From NCBI RefSeq assembly GCF_004614195.1, contig NZ_SPUM01000132.1:62001-126000 (forward strand): 64,000 nucleotides of DNA, given 5' to 3'. Under the pieces are notes generated by a model, which was not told where the DNA came from, searched no databases, and saw nothing but the letters and a program-made list of their open reading frames with translations. How positions within the stretch are numbered: position 1 is the stretch's first letter; each line of letters starts with the position of its first letter. This DNA comes from Massilia horti. GTDB lineage: Bacteria; Pseudomonadota; Gammaproteobacteria; Burkholderiales; Burkholderiaceae_D. Both the position numbers and the translations under genes were made by a program. Positions 60,351 to 64,000 of this stretch are shown here, one piece after another.

Positions 60351-60411
60351 CGTAGGGTGCGCACCCGTGCGCACGCGGTACGGTTGATTAATCGTTGGCT
60401 CCGGCACCTAC
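60351..60411. repeat. GTGCGCAC-family intergenic repeat, copy E
   Basis: CGTAGGGTGCGCACCC and then GTGCGCACGCGGTACGGTTG, followed by ATCGTTGGCTCCGG, matching the left half of copy C. It lies in the convergent gap before the TANGO2-like gene stop. Confidence 0.7.
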
Positions 60412-60424
60412 CCGCACCGCCTCC

Positions 60425-61183
60425 TCAAACGCAAACTTGCCCTTCAGGCTGCAGCACGCGTTCCTGCAGTTCAGGTGGCGCGTCGGTGTAGAGCCTGACG
60501 ACCGTCGAGGTGCGCGTGCCGTACCCCGGCGTTTCGATACACACCGCGGATAGCTGGCGCTCCAGGTCCAGCGGCACTCCGGTTTCCGGCAAGCGCAGAT
60601 CAGGCGCGCGGGTGGTATCGGCCAGCATTTCGAAATAGGCTTCCTCGGGCGCGCCTTGGCACAGCAGGCTCGCGAACTGGGCTTTGGTGCGCAGGACCTT
60701 GGGCCAGGGCGCGTCGAGCAGTCCGTTGGAGATGCCGTAGATGCCCGGCTCGAGCAGCTGCCCGTTACGCGGATCACCCTCGCCGCGGTTGGAATACCAG
60801 TAAAGTCCGTCCCGGTCGCCCAGCACCAGGTTAAATCCGTTGTAGCGATGCGCGCCCGGCGCAATGCGTTCGAGGTAGCTGGATGCGGTCAGCTCGCCCT
60901 TGAGGAAGTCGGCGACCAGCACGCCGCGTGTGGGCGCGTCGTCGCGCCGCTCGCCGGGCGCGCGGATGTTGGTCAGCGCCGCGAACCGGGCACCATTGGG
61001 ACCAATCAGGCTCACGCCCATCCAGCTGCCGCCGCCTTTCAGATCGCGCCCCGCGATCATGTTGGGATGGTCGGGCCAGGGAGCGGCCGGCGTCGCCGGG
61101 CGGTCGTAGTATTCGTCGCGGTTGGCGGCGGCGATGATCGGCACGCCGGGGATCACCTTCCATGCAAAAACGATCAGGCACAT
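60425..61183 (-). CDS. NRDE-family (TANGO2-like) protein
   Basis: 252 aa. Named for its N-R-D-E motif, seen here as AAANRDEYYDRP; the start MCLIVFAWKV carries the conserved Cys at position 2. Other family blocks: GRDLKGGGSWMGVS, LTNIRAP, SRGxLVxxFL-like RGVLVADFLKG, YGISNGLLDAPWPKV. TANGO2 relatives are implicated in haem or lipid trafficking; the bacterial role is not settled. It starts inside the end of the DUF4936 gene (10-bp overlap). Confidence 0.9.
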   Translation of the reverse strand: MCLIVFAWKVIPGVPIIAAANRDEYYDRPATPAAPWPDHPNMIAGRDLKGGGSWMGVSLIGPNGARFAALTNIRAPGERRDDAPTRGVLVADFLKGELTASSYLERIAPGAHRYNGFNLVLGDRDGLYWYSNRGEGDPRNGQLLEPGIYGISNGLLDAPWPKVLRTKAQFASLLCQGAPEEAYFEMLADTTRAPDLRLPETGVPLDLERQLSAVCIETPGYGTRTSTVVRLYTDAPPELQERVLQPEGQVCV

Positions 61184-61464
61184 GGCGTCAAATCCGTAAA
61201 TACCTCAGCGTGGCGCGGGCCTTCGATCAGGCTGGCCAGGCCCGCGCCGCGGGCGGCGGCATCCAGAACTTCGCCGAAGGCGGCATCCACTCCGGCATAC
61301 ACTTCCATCCAGGTCTGCAGGCCATCTGTCATCTCAGGACGACGCTTGAGCTGGGCCGCGACTTCGCGGTGTTCACCGAGCGCCGCCTGCATGGCGCGTA
61401 CCAACGGTTCCAGGCGCGCCGCGTGTTCGCAGCGCACTTTGTAATAGACGTACAGGTCGAACAT
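61174..61464 (-). CDS. DUF4936-family protein
   Basis: 96 aa small alpha/beta protein (MFDLYVYYKVRCEHAARLE, TWMEVYAGVDAAFGEVLD). The family is largely restricted to Burkholderiales and its function is unknown. It is sandwiched between ygfZ and the TANGO2-like gene, starting 3 bp after the ygfZ stop and overlapping the next start, so the three form one operon. Confidence 0.85.
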   Translation of the reverse strand: MFDLYVYYKVRCEHAARLEPLVRAMQAALGEHREVAAQLKRRPEMTDGLQTWMEVYAGVDAAFGEVLDAAARGAGLASLIEGPRHAEVFTDLTPCA

Positions 61465-61467
61465 GGC

Positions 61468-62526
61468 TCAGGTGCCCGCCGCGTCGAGCGAATACGGCAT
61501 CGGCAGCACGCTGAGCTGCGCGCCGGCGGCGGAGCCGAGATGGACCGCATCGGTCAGCGCAGCCAGTTTGATTTCGACCAGCACATCGGCACCGCCCGCG
61601 CCGTTTGCGGCGGCGTTGACGATCATGCCGGCTGGCTGTTCCGGGTCCGCGCTCGAAAACACTTCCTCGCCGGGTTGCGCGGCGGCGTTATCGACGCTGG
61701 CGAGCACCATCCTGCGCTTGAGCTTGCCAAGATACTGGCTGCGCGCGACGATTTCCTGGCCCGGGTAGCAGCCTTTTTTGAAGTTCACGCCGCCCACCAG
61801 CTCAAAATTCACCATCTGCGGGACGAACTGTTCCTGGGTTTTGAGTGTCACTTGGGGGACGCCTGCGTGGATCGCGGCGAGGTGCCAGGCAACATTGCCG
61901 CCAAGCGCGAGCCGGGCCTTGAGCTTTGGTATCGCGGCGATCGCGGTCTGTGCCGAGGTCAGCCACAGGTAGCGCGGCGCGTCGAACGCGTCCGCCAGGC
62001 GAATGACGGCGCCCAGGTCATGATCGAGCTTTGCATAGGGAACAGCGGGCAGTGCACCGAAGTGTTCGGAGAGCGCCGCCTCGGCTTTGGCGCCGCCCAG
62101 GCCGAGGACCGCCTCATATTGCGGCTCGGCAGTGGCGTCGCGCAGCTTGGCCTTGGCGCGCAGCACGAACATGGTCAGGCGCTTTTGCAGCGGCGCCTGG
62201 ATGGCACGCGGCAGCTGCAGGTAGATGGATTGCTCGTCGCGCCACATCAGGCAGGTCGCCTGCAAGCGGCCTTTCGGTGTGCAATAGCCGGCCAGCCGGG
62301 CTTCGGTGCGGCTAAGATGCTCGACATCGTTGGTCAGTTGGTTGTGCAGGAAACTGGCGGCGTCCTCGCCGGCAACGCCGATCAGGCCGAGGTCGGTGGC
62401 CGGCGCGACGAAGCCGTCGGCAAGCTCGGCGCGGCTCAAGACGCGGCCGAAATCTTCAACCTGGCCCGCTTCGTCGATGTGGAAGCGGGCGCCTTGAGAG
62501 GAGAGGTAGTCGATCCAGTTACTCAT
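61468..62526 (-). CDS. ygfZ: Folate-dependent iron-sulfur cluster protein YgfZ
   Basis: 352 aa, GcvT-like fold. YgfZ/IBA57 proteins bind tetrahydrofolate and help assemble or repair certain Fe-S enzymes such as MiaB. The signature KGCYPGQEIVAR is complete, with its reactive Cys. DFLHNQLTNDV-type segment (SFLHNQLTNDVEHL) and GYCTPKGRL are also typical. Divergent from mltG, with about 100 bp of AT-rich sequence between them. Confidence 0.95.
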   Translation of the reverse strand: MSNWIDYLSSQGARFHIDEAGQVEDFGRVLSRAELADGFVAPATDLGLIGVAGEDAASFLHNQLTNDVEHLSRTEARLAGYCTPKGRLQATCLMWRDEQSIYLQLPRAIQAPLQKRLTMFVLRAKAKLRDATAEPQYEAVLGLGGAKAEAALSEHFGALPAVPYAKLDHDLGAVIRLADAFDAPRYLWLTSAQTAIAAIPKLKARLALGGNVAWHLAAIHAGVPQVTLKTQEQFVPQMVNFELVGGVNFKKGCYPGQEIVARSQYLGKLKRRMVLASVDNAAAQPGEEVFSSADPEQPAGMIVNAAANGAGGADVLVEIKLAALTDAVHLGSAAGAQLSVLPMPYSLDAAGT

Positions 62527-62626
62527 ATTTCCTAAAAATATTCCCGAATAGGCTTTATCATTACGGCCTCATTATAGAGTTGTCGAGCAAATCGCGCCGG
62601 GAACGGCGCAAAACTTCACGGAAAGA

Positions 62627-63628
62627 ATGGCACTAATAAGAAAACTCATCGCTGCCGGTGTGATCGTGTCCGTTGCGGCGCTTGCCGGTTTTTCCTACTG
62701 GTCACAGCAGCCGATCACGACCGGGGAAGCCGTCATCGATTTCACCGTTGCGCCAGGCTCGGGTGTCGGCGCTGCGGCGCAACAAATCGCGAATGCCGGC
62801 GTGCCGGTCAACCCGTTCCTGTTCGGACTGCTTGCGCGGGCAACGGGCAAGGCAGCGCGCATCAAGGCCGGCACCTATGAGCTCAAACCCAATACCTCGC
62901 CGCGCCGCCTGCTCACGCAGCTGGTGCGCGGCGAATTTGCGCAGGAATCGGTCACGATCATCGAAGGCTGGACCTTCCGCCAGATGCGCGAGGCGCTGGC
63001 AGGCGCCAAGTCGCTGCGCCACGACACGGCGAACATGTCCGACAAGGAAGTGATCGCCAAGATCGACCCGGCGTTCGAGCACCCGGAAGGGATGTTCTTC
63101 CCGGATACCTACCTGTTCGCGAAGGGATCGAGCGACTTGCAGATCTACAAGCTGGCGCATCAGGCGATGATGAATCGCCTCAATGCAGCCTGGGAAAAGC
63201 GCGATCCGAACCTGCCGTATTCCAGTCCGTACCAGGCGCTGATCATGGCTTCGATCGTCGAAAAGGAGACGGGGCAGAAGAGCGAGCGCGGGTTGATCGC
63301 CGGTGTGTTCGTCAATCGCCTGAAGGCGGGCATGTTGCTGCAGACCGATCCGACCGTGATCTACGGCATGGGCGAGAAGTACGAAGGCAAGATCCGCAAG
63401 AAGGACCTGGAAACGGATACGGCGTATAACACCTATGTGCGCAGCGGGCTGCCGCCGACGCCGATCTCCTTGCCTGGCGTTCAGTCGCTGCAGGCGGCGC
63501 TGTCTCCGGCCAAGACCGAGGCGCTGTATTTCGTTTCGCGCGGCGACGGCACAAGCAAATTCTCGGACAATCTTTCGGACCATAACAAAGCAGTGAACCA
63601 GTATCAACGAGGGGCGAGCACCCCATGA
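62627..63628 (+). CDS. mltG: Endolytic murein transglycosylase
   Basis: 333 aa, single N-terminal membrane anchor (about 7-25) with a periplasmic YceG domain. It cuts nascent glycan strands and is thought to set their length. A LysM-like N-domain ([20 protein letters not shown]) is followed by the catalytic domain: catalytic Glu in [45 protein letters not shown]. Its stop overlaps the tmk start (ATGA), as in many proteobacteria. Confidence 0.96.
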   Translation: MALIRKLIAAGVIVSVAALAGFSYWSQQPITTGEAVIDFTVAPGSGVGAAAQQIANAGVPVNPFLFGLLARATGKAARIKAGTYELKPNTSPRRLLTQLVRGEFAQESVTIIEGWTFRQMREALAGAKSLRHDTANMSDKEVIAKIDPAFEHPEGMFFPDTYLFAKGSSDLQIYKLAHQAMMNRLNAAWEKRDPNLPYSSPYQALIMASIVEKETGQKSERGLIAGVFVNRLKAGMLLQTDPTVIYGMGEKYEGKIRKKDLETDTAYNTYVRSGLPPTPISLPGVQSLQAALSPAKTEALYFVSRGDGTSKFSDNLSDHNKAVNQYQRGASTP

Positions 63629-64000
63629 CCGGCGGCAAATTCATTACCTTCGAGGGCATCGACGGCGCAGGCAAGTCGACCCACATCGGCTTTGTCACCG
63701 ATTTCCTCACAAGTCGCGGCAAGACGGTCGTTTCTTCGCGCGAGCCGGGCGGCACGGCGCTGGGCGAGAAGCTGCGCGACCTGTTGCTGCATGAAAAGAT
63801 GCATCTCGAAACGGAGGCCCTGCTGATGTTCGCCAGCCGCCGCGAGCACATGGCCCAGGTGATCGAGCCGGGCCTGGCGCGCGGCCACTGGGTGTTGTCT
63901 GACCGCTTTACCGATGCCAGCTTTGCCTACCAGAGCGCCGGGCGCGGCATGGACCGCGCCAAGATGGAAGCGCTCGAGCACTGGGTGCATCCGCACCTGC
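63625..64000 (+). CDS. tmk: Thymidylate kinase, 3' end beyond the window
   Basis: The first 125 residues are visible. dTMP + ATP to dTDP. P-loop [12 protein letters not shown], the SREPGGT substrate loop, and [11 protein letters not shown] are present. The lid region begins with GRGMD. The ATG at 63625 overlaps the mltG stop by four bases. About 80 more residues are expected downstream. Confidence 0.95.
   Translation, partial: MTGGKFITFEGIDGAGKSTHIGFVTDFLTSRGKTVVSSREPGGTALGEKLRDLLLHEKMHLETEALLMFASRREHMAQVIEPGLARGHWVLSDRFTDASFAYQSAGRGMDRAKMEALEHWVHPHL

Overview
The window looks like the chromosome of a GC-rich betaproteobacterium, most likely Oxalobacteraceae (Massilia/Duganella/Janthinobacterium relatives). 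The evidence is the high GC, the gene pairs (mltG-tmk, yciB-bolA next to periplasmic parvulins, ygfZ-DUF4936), a PEP-CTERM protein and the codon use. It starts inside ppiD and ends inside tmk.

About 2.0-22.5 kb is a biosynthetic cluster that I do not recognise as a described one. On the minus strand, in transcription order, it has an Sfp-type phosphopantetheinyl transferase, a LysR regulator, a type I PKS (KS-AT-DH-KR-ACP), a two-module NRPS (C-A-T-Cy-A-T) that overlaps the PKS by ATGA, an ABC ATPase, an FtsX-type permease, a LolA-like periplasmic protein, an outer-membrane barrel-like protein, a stand-alone thioesterase and an NAD(P)-dependent epimerase-like protein. A convergent LuxR-type regulator sits at the far end. 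The second NRPS module has a heterocyclisation domain and a cysteine-type adenylation code, so the product should carry a thiazoline. The four transport genes resemble a dedicated Lol-like route to the outer membrane.

About 22.6-34.6 kb holds housekeeping and accessory genes: selU, tesA, ybbA, nnrD/nnrE (NAD(P)HX repair) and a 5-oxoprolinase. Next comes an AT-richer block with one unrecognised 720-aa gene, bounded on its far side by a decayed second copy of the 5-oxoprolinase 3' end. A TPR response regulator follows. purL is at 34.8-38.8 kb.

About 38.9-40.6 kb is a compact type VI secretion accessory module: an Hcp, a GH24 lysozyme-like putative effector and a secreted putative immunity protein. 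It is followed by a haem-motif sensor and a Ser/Thr kinase with a duplicated C-terminal domain, an exported M20 peptidase, a PEP-CTERM protein, two tandem parvulins, bolA, yciB, msrB and selO.

About 50.4-64 kb carries a FadJ-like beta-oxidation protein, an MFS transporter, two small alpha/beta-barrel proteins, a diguanylate cyclase, an MHS-family symporter, a Dabb protein with two SDRs (one without the catalytic Tyr and Lys), a TANGO2-like protein, DUF4936, ygfZ, mltG and the start of tmk. A dispersed palindromic repeat built on GTGCGCAC appears at the 3' ends of several genes (about 25.03, 32.80, 52.56, 60.24 and 60.35 kb).
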